Source: Mycoplasmataceae bacterium (GTDB lineage Bacteria; Bacillota_I; Bacilli_A; Mycoplasmatales; Mycoplasmoidaceae). From it: a stretch of 8,471 bases of DNA. The stretch's first letter is position 1. Every line of letters starts with the position of its first letter. A model generated the notes under the pieces. The model was not told the DNA's origin. It saw only the letters and a program-made list of their open reading frames with translations, and ran no database searches. The stretch spans positions 1-8,471 of the forward strand of contig JAHHTI010000046.1 of assembly GCA_020024735.1 (NCBI GenBank), read 5' to 3'. This document shows positions 1 through 8,215 of this stretch, one piece after another. Both the position numbers and the translations under genes were made by a program.

Positions 1-90
1 ATCTCATATCTCAACTTTCACAAGTTGAGCGGTATTACCGGATGCTGTAAAATTGAAGGGTAGCGATCAATAGAGAAAACAATAGTTTTG
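1..90 (+). other. Left-edge tail of an unidentified transcript (structured RNA or end of a CDS)
   Basis: This stretch is somewhat richer in G+C than the spacers elsewhere and runs straight into a strong intrinsic terminator, so it is probably the 3' end of a plus-strand gene that starts outside the window. It holds a perfect 8-bp hairpin (10-17 with 22-29, loop TCAC) and a second one (52-56 with 67-71). Segments such as AAGTTGAGC, CCGGATGCTGT and GAGAAAACAATAG resemble parts of Mollicutes 5S rRNA in the right order, but the perfect hairpin does not fit the usual 5S loop C. Alternatively it is a C-terminal coding tail: the frame ending with TAA at 48-50 reads LISQLSQVERYYRML, and another ends at 71-73. 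I cannot decide between these. Confidence 0.3.
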
Positions 91-120
91 GCAGGGAGTA
101 GCACTTCCTGCGTTTTTATT
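91..120 (+). terminator. Rho-independent terminator of the upstream transcript
   Basis: An 8-bp stem (91-98 with 104-111, one G-U pair) with a 5-nt loop TAGCA is followed by a T5 run at 113-117. It is the most GC-rich hairpin in the left part of the window and ends whatever plus-strand gene enters from the left edge. Confidence 0.75.
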
Positions 121-134
121 CTTACTAAGATTTT

Positions 135-413
135 ATGAATAAAAATAAAACTATTGAAAATATTGGAATATATAAGCTATCTTATAGTTATTACTATTTT
201 TTAAAATCAAATAATTTAACACAAATGGATTTTAAACTTTGAAGACAATATGTCAATGTTATTGGTTTTACAATTGAAGATGTTAAATACATCATTCCGT
301 TAACATCCGATAAAAATGATAAATGAGAAAAGAGGTTTAAATATAATAATGGTGGTAGTGAAAGAAAATTAAACCTTTTTAAAAGGTTTTATACATCATT
401 GTTCTATGGTTAA
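135..413 (+). CDS. Hypothetical protein, 92 aa
   Basis: This open frame begins at ATG 135, 15 nt after the preceding terminator, and ends at TAA 411. It needs code 4, because TGA occurs twice (in FKLWRQY and in NDKWEKRF). The product is rich in Lys, Asn, Tyr and Phe, basic, and has no signal peptide or clear membrane helix; a run of tyrosines (SYSYYYF) lies near the N-terminus. No family was recognised. No Shine-Dalgarno precedes the ATG, and a TATTCT box at 117-122 could be a -10, giving a very short leader. It converges on the ATPase gene at 469. It may be a real small gene or the remnant of a larger one; amino-acid composition suits coding but there is no homology support. Confidence 0.4.
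371..389. terminator. Possible terminator hairpin between converging genes
   Basis: AAACCTTTT (371-379) and AAAAGGTTT (381-389) form a near-perfect palindrome, realistically a 7-bp stem with a 5-nt loop. On the minus strand it is followed by AATTTTCTTTC, so it could end the ATPase transcript about 80 nt past its stop codon. It lies inside the last codons of the 135-413 ORF. The stem is AT-rich and the T-tract interrupted, so this is a weak call. Confidence 0.3.
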
Positions 414-468
414 GTACACTCTGTGTTACAAATATCATTAATGTTGTTTTTATTATGTGGATAACTAA

Positions 469-1743
469 CTAGTGTTTCAATAGTCCTATCGGTACTACCA
501 ATGTTCCATCAGGTAGGGTTTGAGAAAACCCAACTGCAGTTAAAATCATTTTAAAAGCAGGTTGTTTATTTCAACTCTTATTAATAATTGATGCCACTTT
601 GTTTAAAGAAGTGACTGCTTTAGCAACGGTTTGGTCATCAGCTGCTACTTTAATTTCAATCAATGCATATTGTTCGTTAGGTAGTTCAATGATAGCATCC
701 ACTTCTTGGTTATTAGCATCTCGATAATAATAAACCTTGCCTTCAAGGATATTAGCATAAACTCTTAGGTCTCTTAATGCTAAACACTCAAAGTAGTAAC
801 CAAAGAGTTTAAAATTTTCTGCACTCTTTAAGAAGTCTTGAGGTTTTATTTTTAAAATAGCAGTCCCTAATGAAGGGTCAGCAAAACATCTTTTTGGTTG
901 ACTAAAAATATGTCTACTTCTTAAGTGCATAGGGAAAGGTTCAATCTCTTGAATAATAAATAAGTTTTTTAGTTCACTTAAATATTTAGTTAAAGTAGCA
1001 ATATTAAAAGTTTCAAATCTTCTAGCAACATCTTTTCTCATAGTTTCATTAGAAGCTAAGGTACAAACATTTCTCGCATAGCTTTTTAACACTTCTTGTA
1101 ATTTATAGATATTGATATTATTTTTAAAATTCATTCTAATTTGTCCATCACATATTTTTTGAATATATTGTTGAGCTTCAATACCTAAATCATCTTCGTG
1201 AAAATTATTTAATGTCGAAGGTCATCCACCTTTACAAATTAATTTAGCAATATCTTCCACAGTATGTGGTGAATTAATGACTTCAATTGGTTTGTTTTCA
1301 AAAAGATCTGCAAGAGAAATCATTCCTGAAGAATCACTAGATTCAAATAAGGTTAATGTTTCCATTTCTAAAGTAGCAATTCTACCAATACCTGAATGAG
1401 AAATTAAAGAATCAGATACAATTGATGAACCTGTTAGAATATACATTCCTTTTTGGGGTGTTTCATCAACACTATGTCTCACAACATCTCATAATAGAGG
1501 AATGCCTTGTCACTCATCTATTAACCGTGGATTATCACCTTTTAACAATTCTTTAGCAGAATTTAAAGCCTGAGATTGATATAGTCTAATCAATTCACTA
1601 TCAATAATAATTTTAGATTTAGCAAATTGAGTAGCAGTGGTAGTCTTACCACATCAACGTAAACCTTTGATATAAACAGCTCCAAAATGATTCAATAATT
1701 TTTCTAATTTTTTTTCAATAATTCTCGAGTAATATTTTTCCAT
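469..1743 (-). CDS. AAA_14/DUF4143-type ATP-binding protein (COG1373-like), 424 aa
   Basis: This is one intact frame under code 4; standard-code reading splits it at TGA codons (W30, W78, W85, W174, W391). The N-terminal AAA+-like ATPase shows Walker A GLRWCGKT (27-34), Walker B PRLIDEWQ (72-79), sensor-like ILTGSS (102-107) and HSGIGR (116-121), whose Arg suits an arginine finger. The C-terminal DUF4143 part carries a PD-(D/E)XK-like pattern: EVD ending at D349, then EIK with E363 and K365. Length matches the family, roughly 400-430 aa. Start ATG 1741-1743 is chosen because it precedes Walker A at the usual distance and sits 9 nt after an extended -10; there is no Shine-Dalgarno. The C-terminus runs past W391 to TAG at 469-471. 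It stands alone, divergent from parE. Family function is poorly defined; these ATPases are often patchily distributed, so accessory status is plausible. Confidence 0.9.
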
Positions 1744-1752
1744 AGTGTAATG

Positions 1753-1766
1753 ATTATATCATTATA
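1753..1766 (-). promoter_or_regulatory. Extended -10 promoter of the ATPase gene
   Basis: On the minus strand an extended -10, TGATATAAT (1761 down to 1753), lies 9 nt before the ATG at 1743, with a second TATAAT just upstream (1766 to 1761). Transcription from the proximal box would start only a few bases before ATG, giving a near-leaderless mRNA. No convincing -35 is visible, as expected for extended -10 promoters. Confidence 0.6.
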
Positions 1767-1769
1767 GAA

Positions 1770-1840
1770 TAAAAAATAAGAGAAAATTAGAAATAAAAAT
1801 AAGAGATTATTAGACTAAAAAATAAGAGAAAATTAGAAAT
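1770..1840. repeat. Three imperfect tandem repeats, period about 23 bp
   Basis: A 25-nt unit containing ATAAGAGAAAATTAGAAAT is identical at 1770-1794 and 1816-1840; a diverged middle copy (AAAAATAAGAGATTATTAG) fills 1795-1813. The array lies just upstream of the ATPase promoter and between the two divergent genes. It could bind a regulator or be simple AT-rich slippage. Confidence 0.7.
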
Positions 1841-1876
1841 TATATTTTACCTAATCGATATAAAAATTAAGCTCAT

Positions 1877-1900
1877 TTATAACAAATTTTTTTGTTATAA
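1877..1900. promoter_or_regulatory. Perfect inverted repeat over the parE -10 (candidate operator)
   Basis: TTATAACAAA (1877-1886) and TTTGTTATAA (1891-1900) are exact reverse complements around a TTTT spacer. The right arm contains most of the extended -10 of parE, so a dimeric protein bound here would block that promoter. The left arm gives a similar TGTTATAAA box on the minus strand, which could start a longer leader toward the ATPase gene. Confidence 0.5.
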
Positions 1901-1901
1901 T
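1893..1901 (+). promoter_or_regulatory. Extended -10 promoter of the parE-parC-yqeG-yqeH operon
   Basis: TGTTATAAT is a perfect extended -10 (TGnTATAAT). It ends 10 nt before the parE ATG at 1912, so the transcript start should fall about 3-5 nt before ATG. No -35 hexamer at 17 nt and no Shine-Dalgarno are present. Confidence 0.75.
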
Positions 1902-1911
1902 ATAGGTTATT

Positions 1912-3813
1912 ATGAGTAATTATACAGCGGATAATATAAAGGTTTTAAAGGGTCTTGAACCAGTTAGAAAAAGACCAGGAATGTACATTGGATCAACTGA
2001 TTATCGTGGTTTACACCACCTTATTTGAGAAATCTTTGACAACTCTATTGATGAAGTGTTGGCAGGATATGGAACTCAAATTGATGTTTACCTAAAAAAA
2101 GACCAATCAATATTGGTTAAGGATAATGGAAGAGGAATTCCGGTAGAAAAAAATAAGGATACTGGTATTTCTACAGTAGAAACCATTTTAACAGTTTTAC
2201 ACGCTGGGGGAAAATTTGATGAAGATGCTTATGTTTCTGCAGGTGGTTTACATGGAGTAGGGGCATCAGTTGTTAATGCTTTAAGTGAATGATTAACTTG
2301 TGTGGTGTCTCGTGGTGGAAAAGTATATGAAGCTAAGTTTGCCAAAGGTGGTTCTGTCATTACTCAACCTTTGACCGAAGTAGGAGAAGCAAAGAAGTCT
2401 GGAACGATCATTCATTTTAAACCTGATCCTACAATTTTTGCAGATCCAACCTTTATCCCTGAAATTATTGTCGAAAGATTAAGAGAGGCTTCTTATTTAT
2501 TTAAAGGTTTAAAGATTAATTTTTATGATGAAGTTAATCATAAAGAATATAATTTTGTAGCAGAAAAAGGGATAGAAGAATTTGTTGCTTATCTTAATGA
2601 AGGTCGTAATACCATTGCTCCAGTTGCTTACTTTAAAGGAGAAATGGCTAAAATCCATGTTGAAGTAGCTTTGCAATATTGTGATGATATGAATGAAAGT
2701 GTCATTTCTTTTGCAAATAGTATTAAAACTGGTGAAGGTGGTTCTCATGAAGCAGGGTTTAAAACTGCTTTAACCGAAGTTTTTAATGAATATGCTCGTA
2801 AATGAGGTATTTTAAAGGATAAAGATAAGAATTTAGAATCTAGTGATGTGCGAGAAGGAATTGGTGCTATTATTTCTGTTAAAGTTCCTGAAAAACTAAT
2901 TAGTTATGAAGGACAAACTAAAAATAAACTGTTTACTCCAGAAGCTCGGGAAGCTACCAAGAAGATTGTACAAACTGAATTAGGTTTTTGATTTGAAGAA
3001 AACAAAAAAGAAGCTACCAAAATTATTTCTAAAGCTGTTCTGGCAAGAGAAGCTCGTTTAGCTGCTCGTAAGGTAAGAGAAAATGTTAAGAAAACTAAAG
3101 GTAATAAGGCTGACCGTATTTTATCTGGTAAACTAACTCCTGCCCAATCTAAAGATTATGAAAACAACGAACTATTTATTGTGGAAGGGGACTCAGCCGG
3201 AGGTTCTGCAAAATTAGGAAGAGATAAAAAATACCAAGCTATTCTACCTTTAAAAGGAAAAGTTATTAATGTTGAAAAAGCTCGGATTGCTGATGTTTTA
3301 AAAAATGAAGAAATCGGAACTATTATTACTTGTTTAGGAGCAGGGGTTCTAAAAGATTTTGATGTGAAGAAAATTAGATACCATAAGGTTATTATTATGA
3401 CCGATGCTGATACTGATGGTGCACATATTCAAATTTTATTATTAACAATGTTCTATCGTTACATGAAACCATTAGTTGAAAATGGTCATGTGTACATTGC
3501 TTTACCACCATTATATAAATTAATTAATAAACGGACTAAGGAATTCTTCTATGCTTGGGATGAAATGCAATTAGAAGCATTAAAGAAGGATAATCCACAA
3601 TATGAAATCCAAAGATATAAAGGTTTAGGGGAAATGAACTCTGACCAATTATGAGATACTACTATGAACCCTAAGACTAGAATGTTGATTAAGGTTTCTA
3701 TTGAAGATGCCATTATGGCTGAAAGACAAGTTAACATCTTAATGGGTGATGATGCGAATACAAGAAAAAACTGAATTAATGAAAATGTAAAGTTCACTTT
3801 GGAGGATGAATAG
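1912..3813 (+). CDS. parE: DNA topoisomerase IV subunit B (ParE), 633 aa
   Basis: ParE is the ATPase subunit of topoisomerase IV; with ParC it unlinks replicated chromosomes. GHKL ATP-site motifs are present: DNSIDE (43-48, catalytic Glu in this box), DNGRGIP (71-77) and GGLHGVG (111-117); the QTK loop is at 335-337. The Toprim domain has EGDSAGGS (from E425) and the metal-binding DADTDG (D498, D500, D502), then the C-terminal QRYKGLGEMN box. The text around the Toprim domain (PLKGKVINVEKA, LGAGV..DF) and the parC neighbour favour ParE over GyrB. Length is normal. Six TGA codons read as Trp (for example W39, W127, W298, W581). ATG 1912 is the start because the conserved N-terminal ADNIKVLKGLEPVRKRPGMY follows at once. 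There is no Shine-Dalgarno; the mRNA looks near-leaderless. Confidence 0.97.
3801..3805 (+). promoter_or_regulatory. Shine-Dalgarno of parC inside the parE tail
   Basis: GGAGG lies within the last codons of parE, 11 nt before the parC ATG at 3817. It supports that start and coupling of the two subunits, and contrasts with the absence of such a site before parE. Confidence 0.65.
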
Positions 3814-3816
3814 AAT

Positions 3817-6342
3817 ATGGCTGTTAATAACTCTGGGAAAACGCTATTAAGAAATCTTGACCAAATTATGAATGAATCTTTTGCAAAGTATGCAAAGTAT
3901 ATTATTCAAGACCGTGCTTTACCTGATATCCGTGATGGTTTAAAACCAGTACAAAGAAGAATTTTATATGCAATGTATGATTTAGGGATTTTATATGATC
4001 GTCCTTATAAGAAATCTGCTAGAACTGTTGGGGAAGTAATTGGGAAATATCACCCTCATGGAGATTCTTCTATTTATGAAGCAATGGTGAGAATGAGTCA
4101 AGAATGAAAGAACAATCTTCCATTGTTAGATATGCACGGGAACAAAGGTTCAATTGATGGTGATAGTGCAGCTGCTATGCGGTATACTGAATGTCGTCTA
4201 TCACAGGTTGGACAAATGTTATTAGAAAACATTGAAAAGGATACTGTTAATTTTATTTTAAACTTTGATGATAGTGAAAAAGAACCAGCTTATTTACCGG
4301 CTTTAGTTCCTAATCTATTAATTAATGGAGTTACTGGAATTGCTGCAGGGTATGCAACCAATATCCCACCTTATAATGCTTGAGAAGTGTTTGATGCAAT
4401 CATTCACCGGATCGATAACCCTGAATGTAGTAATAAAGAAATTGCTAAGATTTTAAAAGGACCGGATTTTCCTACAGGGGGAATTATTCAAGGAAAGTCA
4501 GGGATTTTAGAATCTTTTGAAACTGGTAAAGGAAAATTTGTTGTTAGAGCTAAAATTGTGGAAAAAGAAGTTAGCAAAAAACTTAAACAATTAATTATTA
4601 CCGAAATCCCTTATGAAACTAACAAGTCAACCATCATTAAAGCAATTGATGATTTAGTCTATGATAATAAAATTTCAGGAATTATTGAAACCCGTGATGA
4701 AAGTGATAAAAACGGGGTAAGTATAGTAATTGATGTTGAACCTAATAAATCATTAGAAGTTATTAAAAACTTCTTATATAAGAACACCCCTTTACAAATT
4801 TCTTATGCAACCAACTTTGTGTGTATTGTTGAACGTCAACCAGTATTAGCACCTATTACCTTTGTTTTAGATGCTTATTTAAAACACGCTTTAGATATTA
4901 TTGTAAAAACTGCTACCTTTGATTTAAGTAAGGCGGAAAAAAGAAATGAAATTATTACTGGTTTAATTAAGGCTATTTCTATTTTAGATGAAGTGATTGC
5001 TTTAATTAGAAAGTCTGTTTCCAAAGAAGATGCGAAGCAAAGATTGTGTGAAAAATTTGGATTTACTGAAGTCCAAGCTGAAGCTATTGTCCAATTACGT
5101 TTATACAAGTTAACCTCAACTGATGTGCAAGCTTTAAGGGATGAACAACATCAGTTGCTTATTCGGATTACTGAACTTAAACAATTATTATCTTCATCTG
5201 ATTTACAAAAAAACCATTTGAAAAAAATCTTAAGAGAATACAAAACTATTTTCAATTGTCCAAGAAAAACTAAAATTGAAAATGAAATTGAAAAGATTGT
5301 TATCAATGATTCTGATATTTTAGATAACAAAGATGTGGTTGTAATGGTAACTAAGGATGGTTATATTAAATCTACTTCTAAACGTTCTATTGAATCTAGT
5401 GAATATGGTGAAATTGCTTTAAAGTCCGGTGATATTCTAATCAACATGTTTGATTCTAATACACTTGATCAAGTAATTTTAATTACTAATGTAGGACAAT
5501 ATATTTCCATTCCAACCCACAAGATTAAGCAAATGAAATATAAAGACACTCCTGAACACTTAAACAATATCTTAACGATTAATTCGGCTGATGAAGTAGT
5601 AAATGCTTTTAATACCAAGGCGGTTTTGAATGTCAAAAAACTTTTATTAATTTGTACAAAGAACGGAATTATTAAGAGAGTGGATTTAAGTGATTTAACA
5701 TTATCAAAGAATGCTAAAGCTTCTACGATTATTAATTTAAAAGATGGGGATCGGGTAGTAGCTGCTAGTCTTATTGATGAACATACTAAATGTCATGTTA
5801 TTTGTTTAACGAAAAATGGTTTAGCTAACCGTTTTGATATTGAAGAAGTACCAGTAGTAGGAAGAACAGCGGCTGGGGTTAAAGCAATGAAATTAATGCC
5901 TCATGATGAAATTATTGCTTGTACTGTTACAACTAATCCAGAAACTGACAATTTATTAATTGCTGCCAATCGTGGATTAAAGAGAATTTATCCTCAAGCT
6001 ATTTTAGAAACCCATCGAGCTAATATGGGAAGAATGATAATGAACCAAACTAAAACTAACCCTGCCTATTTAATTAATGCTTTTACCGTAGCTAATCGTG
6101 ATACATTAAACATTATGGATAAGGAATTAAAAATTCATCATTTAAAATGTTCAGACATTGCTTTAAGTGATTTAGATAGCCGTTTCTCAGATAACAAAAT
6201 CAAAGATATTGTATGTTGTTATAAGGATGAATATTCTTCTAAGGATTTAATTGAAACTAATGAACCGATGGTTGGCAATGAAGAATCTCACGATGATGAT
6301 GATTCTCATCAAGGTCATAATGAACAAGGGAGCTTGTTTTAA
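3817..6342 (+). CDS. parC: DNA topoisomerase IV subunit A (ParC), 841 aa
   Basis: ParC is the DNA cleavage and rejoining subunit, acting as ParC2ParE2. The N-terminal breakage-reunion domain has QRRILYAMYDLG, the helix-turn region SARTVGEVIGKYHPHGDS, and AAMRYTE with catalytic Tyr123 preceded by Arg122. The quinolone-contact positions equivalent to E. coli ParC S80 and E84 are Ser84 and Glu88, the susceptible type. The C-terminal half is a GyrA/ParC beta-pinwheel (repeated VVMVTKDGYIKS, LLICTKNGIIKRV, VICLTKNGLANRF), with GRTAAGV (682-688) where a GyrA-box-like segment is expected but no canonical GyrA box. The last 30 residues are an acidic, His-rich tail (SHDDDDSHQGHNEQGSLF). Two TGA codons (4105, 4381) read as Trp. 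It begins 3 nt after parE and its stop overlaps the next start by 1 nt. Confidence 0.97.
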
Positions 6343-6938
6343 TGCGTAAACCTTCGAGTGTCCTTTTTTCGCTTTTCAATTATGTTCGTCCAAATATGTT
6401 TGTTAAACGGGTAGAAGATATTAATCCGATGTGGTTTAAAAAGTTAGGGATAAAATATGTTTTTTGTGATTTAGATAATACCCTAGTACCACACTTCACT
6501 TCCTTTCCTACCAAATCATCAATGTTGTTTTTAGAAGAATTACATAAATATGGGATTAAGCTAATTGTGGTATCAAACAATACCAAAAAGAGAGTGGAAA
6601 AATTTTGTATGTATTTATCACCTGATGATTTTATTTATAATGCTAAAAAACCTTTTTTAGGAAAGATTAAAAAGGTTATCAAAAAATATGATATCAATGT
6701 GGATGATGCAATTATGTTAGGTGATCAATTTGTGACAGATGTTTGAACTGCTAACCGTTTAGGTATGCGTTCAGTTTTAGTGCTACCCATTATTAGTTCA
6801 TTAAAAAACAGTATGTATCATGATGAAACCAATGTCCTTTTAAGATTCTTGGAAAATTATATTTACAAAAAAATTCAATTAACTAATTCCTTAGAAGTGA
6901 TTACTCACAAAATGGCGGACGACTATGAAATCTTATAA
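6342..6938 (+). CDS. yqeG: YqeG-family HAD-superfamily phosphatase, 198 aa
   Basis: The HAD motifs are complete: motif I DLDNT with nucleophile Asp43 and Asp45, motif II VSNN (77-80), a conserved Lys in AKKP (101-104), and motif III GDQFVTDVW (127-135) with Asp128 and Asp133. This matches the YqeG type of HAD phosphatase, whose substrate is not settled. One TGA at 6744-6746 is Trp135; stopping there would remove about 63 residues. The protein is a little longer than Bacillus YqeG, mainly from a basic hydrophobic N-terminus (SVLFSLFNYV). Start ATG 6342 overlaps the parC stop (TAATG) and has AAGGGAG at 6326-6332, 9 nt upstream. The yqeG-yqeH pairing is common in Firmicutes and suggests a link to ribosome assembly or RNA metabolism, which is inference. 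Confidence 0.9.
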
Positions 6939-7992
6939 CGTTAAATGTAAAGGCTGCGGCATTTATTTAAATGATGATCCTTCTTCGTTAGGATATGCTA
7001 AAAACTTTAAACCTAATATTACAAAATATTGTAAACGATGTTTTGATATTAAAAATTATCATAAGTGTGAAACTACTACTCAAAATTTAGCAGCCATTCA
7101 AGCCACTTTAGATGGTTTAGATTTAACTGATTATTTAGTGATAGTGGTGTTAGATGTTTTAGATTTGCAAAATTCCTTAATTGAACAATATCAAAATCAT
7201 CCACATGTGGTTTATGTTGTGAATAAGATGGATTTACTGCCTTCTCGTCATCAACGTGAATTAACTGTTAATCATATTGTGGAAAATTTAGAAGCACTGC
7301 ATTATCAATTTCAAGATATTATTTTTTGCTCCACTAAATCTCGTTCATCAATTAAGGTATTAGATGAATATTTAAAAAACCAACCATTTAAGAAAATGAT
7401 TGTATTAGGGAAATCAAATACTGGTAAAAGTTCATTAATTAAAGCTTTATGTGCATTAAATAAGGTGGATGAACATTTGATTGTTTCATCCTATTTAAAT
7501 ACTACCAATGATTTAAATAAGGTTAAGGTTAATAAATACTATCAATTAATTGATACTCCAGGATTTATTAACAATCATAGTATGTTGAACTTTTTAGCCC
7601 TTAAAGATATTAAAAAAATCCATTGCGAAAATACTCATCATGCCAAGAATTTTCAAATTTATGAATCACGAACTTTTAAATTAGAAAATTTAGTGACGAT
7701 TAATGTCTATCCTTATAAGAATGCCTGCTTAACTTTTTATATTCAAGATAACTTACATTTAGAAGCATGTAAATTAAAACCATCAATGACTTTAGCTCAT
7801 CAATCAACTTCAATGAATTATTCAACATCTCCTTCGTTAGCAATAAGAACTTTTGATTTTAGTACAAAGAATACTAAGGTTAATATAGCTATTAGTGGTA
7901 TTGGATTACTTTCTTTTAAAAATCTAGAAAAGATTGAAATTCTTGTCCATAAAGATGTTAATGTTAATGTTTTAACAAAGCTTTTAATTTAA
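6925..7992 (+). CDS. yqeH: Ribosome biogenesis GTPase YqeH, 355 aa
   Basis: YqeH is a circularly permuted GTPase needed for 30S subunit assembly. An N-terminal zinc-finger-like module has CKGC (Cys8, Cys11) and CKRC (Cys36, Cys39). The G motifs come in permuted order: G4 NKMD (100-103), G5-like CSTKSR (135-140), G1 GKSNTGKSS (162-170), G2 threonines near 193-194 and G3 DTPG (210-213), then a C-terminal domain. Length is close to the 366 aa of the Bacillus protein. The gene overlaps yqeG by 14 nt in another frame, so it is probably translationally coupled; only a weak site (GGCGGA, 6914-6919) precedes ATG 6925. No TGA codons occur. No strong terminator follows the stop, so plus-strand readthrough toward the repeats downstream is possible. 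Confidence 0.93.
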   Translation: MKSYNVKCKGCGIYLNDDPSSLGYAKNFKPNITKYCKRCFDIKNYHKCETTTQNLAAIQATLDGLDLTDYLVIVVLDVLDLQNSLIEQYQNHPHVVYVVNKMDLLPSRHQRELTVNHIVENLEALHYQFQDIIFCSTKSRSSIKVLDEYLKNQPFKKMIVLGKSNTGKSSLIKALCALNKVDEHLIVSSYLNTTNDLNKVKVNKYYQLIDTPGFINNHSMLNFLALKDIKKIHCENTHHAKNFQIYESRTFKLENLVTINVYPYKNACLTFYIQDNLHLEACKLKPSMTLAHQSTSMNYSTSPSLAIRTFDFSTKNTKVNIAISGIGLLSFKNLEKIEILVHKDVNVNVLTKLLI

Positions 7993-7995
7993 ATA

Positions 7996-8015
7996 TTATT
8001 ACACTAGGTTAATTT
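7996..8015. repeat. Degenerate third fragment of the downstream repeat
   Basis: TATTACACTAGGTTAATTT matches TATTAACACTAGGATAATTT at 8166-8185 apart from one missing base and one substitution. After this the similarity breaks up. It lies directly after the yqeH stop and suggests the repeat family was once longer. Confidence 0.45.
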
Positions 8016-8072
8016 CTTGAATTAGTAATTATTTGAAATAGTTGTTTGTATCTCTTTTCAGGTGTAAACAAT

Positions 8073-8215
8073 TAAAAAACCAGCCCCATAGAACAAGGAC
8101 GGTAAAAACTTGTGTACACTACAATATAATTATGTTAAAATAATTTTGAAGAATTTGATTAGGAGTATTAACACTAGGATAATTTCCCAAATTGAAGGGA
8201 TATTATTTATGTAGA
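8073..8215 (-). repeat. Direct repeat copy A (peptide gene plus terminator)
   Basis: This copy aligns without gaps to copy B 256 bp downstream, with about 10 differences over 143 positions by eye. It spans the minus-strand U6 terminator, the 3' untranslated part and about 28 codons of peptide gene A. The similarity may extend further, because copy B is cut by the window edge. Confidence 0.85.
8074..8102 (-). terminator. Intrinsic terminator of peptide gene A
   Basis: On the minus strand CCGTCC pairs with GGGCTGG through one bulged U and one G-U pair, followed at once by a U6 run (plus-strand A6 at 8074-8079). The stop codon is about 28 nt upstream. Confidence 0.5.

Noticed and set aside
30..120. 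T-box-type leader controlling the 135-413 ORF
   Set aside because: AGGGTAGCGA is only loosely like the T-box sequence and does not overlap the terminator stem as an antiterminator should.
398..409. TTGTTCTATGG shared with the loops of the minus-strand repeat terminators
   Set aside because: An 11-nt match is expected about once by chance in a window this size, and its flanks differ.
571..1482. Two separate minus-strand ORFs or a frameshifted ATPase pseudogene
   Set aside because: Reading TGA as Trp joins them in one frame from 1743 to 469 with all family motifs, so the gene is intact.
2509..2748. Minus-strand frames inside parE and parC (also 3549-3797, 4875-5108) and inside yqeG (6380-6586)
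   Set aside because: They are shadows of conserved plus-strand genes with no motifs of their own.
8161..8211. Repeat as a plus-strand promoter-leader cassette (AAGGGA site, ATG 8209) for a phase-variable lipoprotein family
   Set aside because: In copy A the ATG is followed directly by TAG, similarity does not stop at the ATG, and the U-tracts belong to the minus strand. Copy B's ATG GAG could not be followed past the window edge, so this is not fully excluded.
8092..8214. Plus-strand open frame through the repeat ending ATG TAG
   Set aside because: It is open for about 40 codons in both copies and several differences are synonymous in it, but it has no ATG start before its final codon and runs against the terminator direction.
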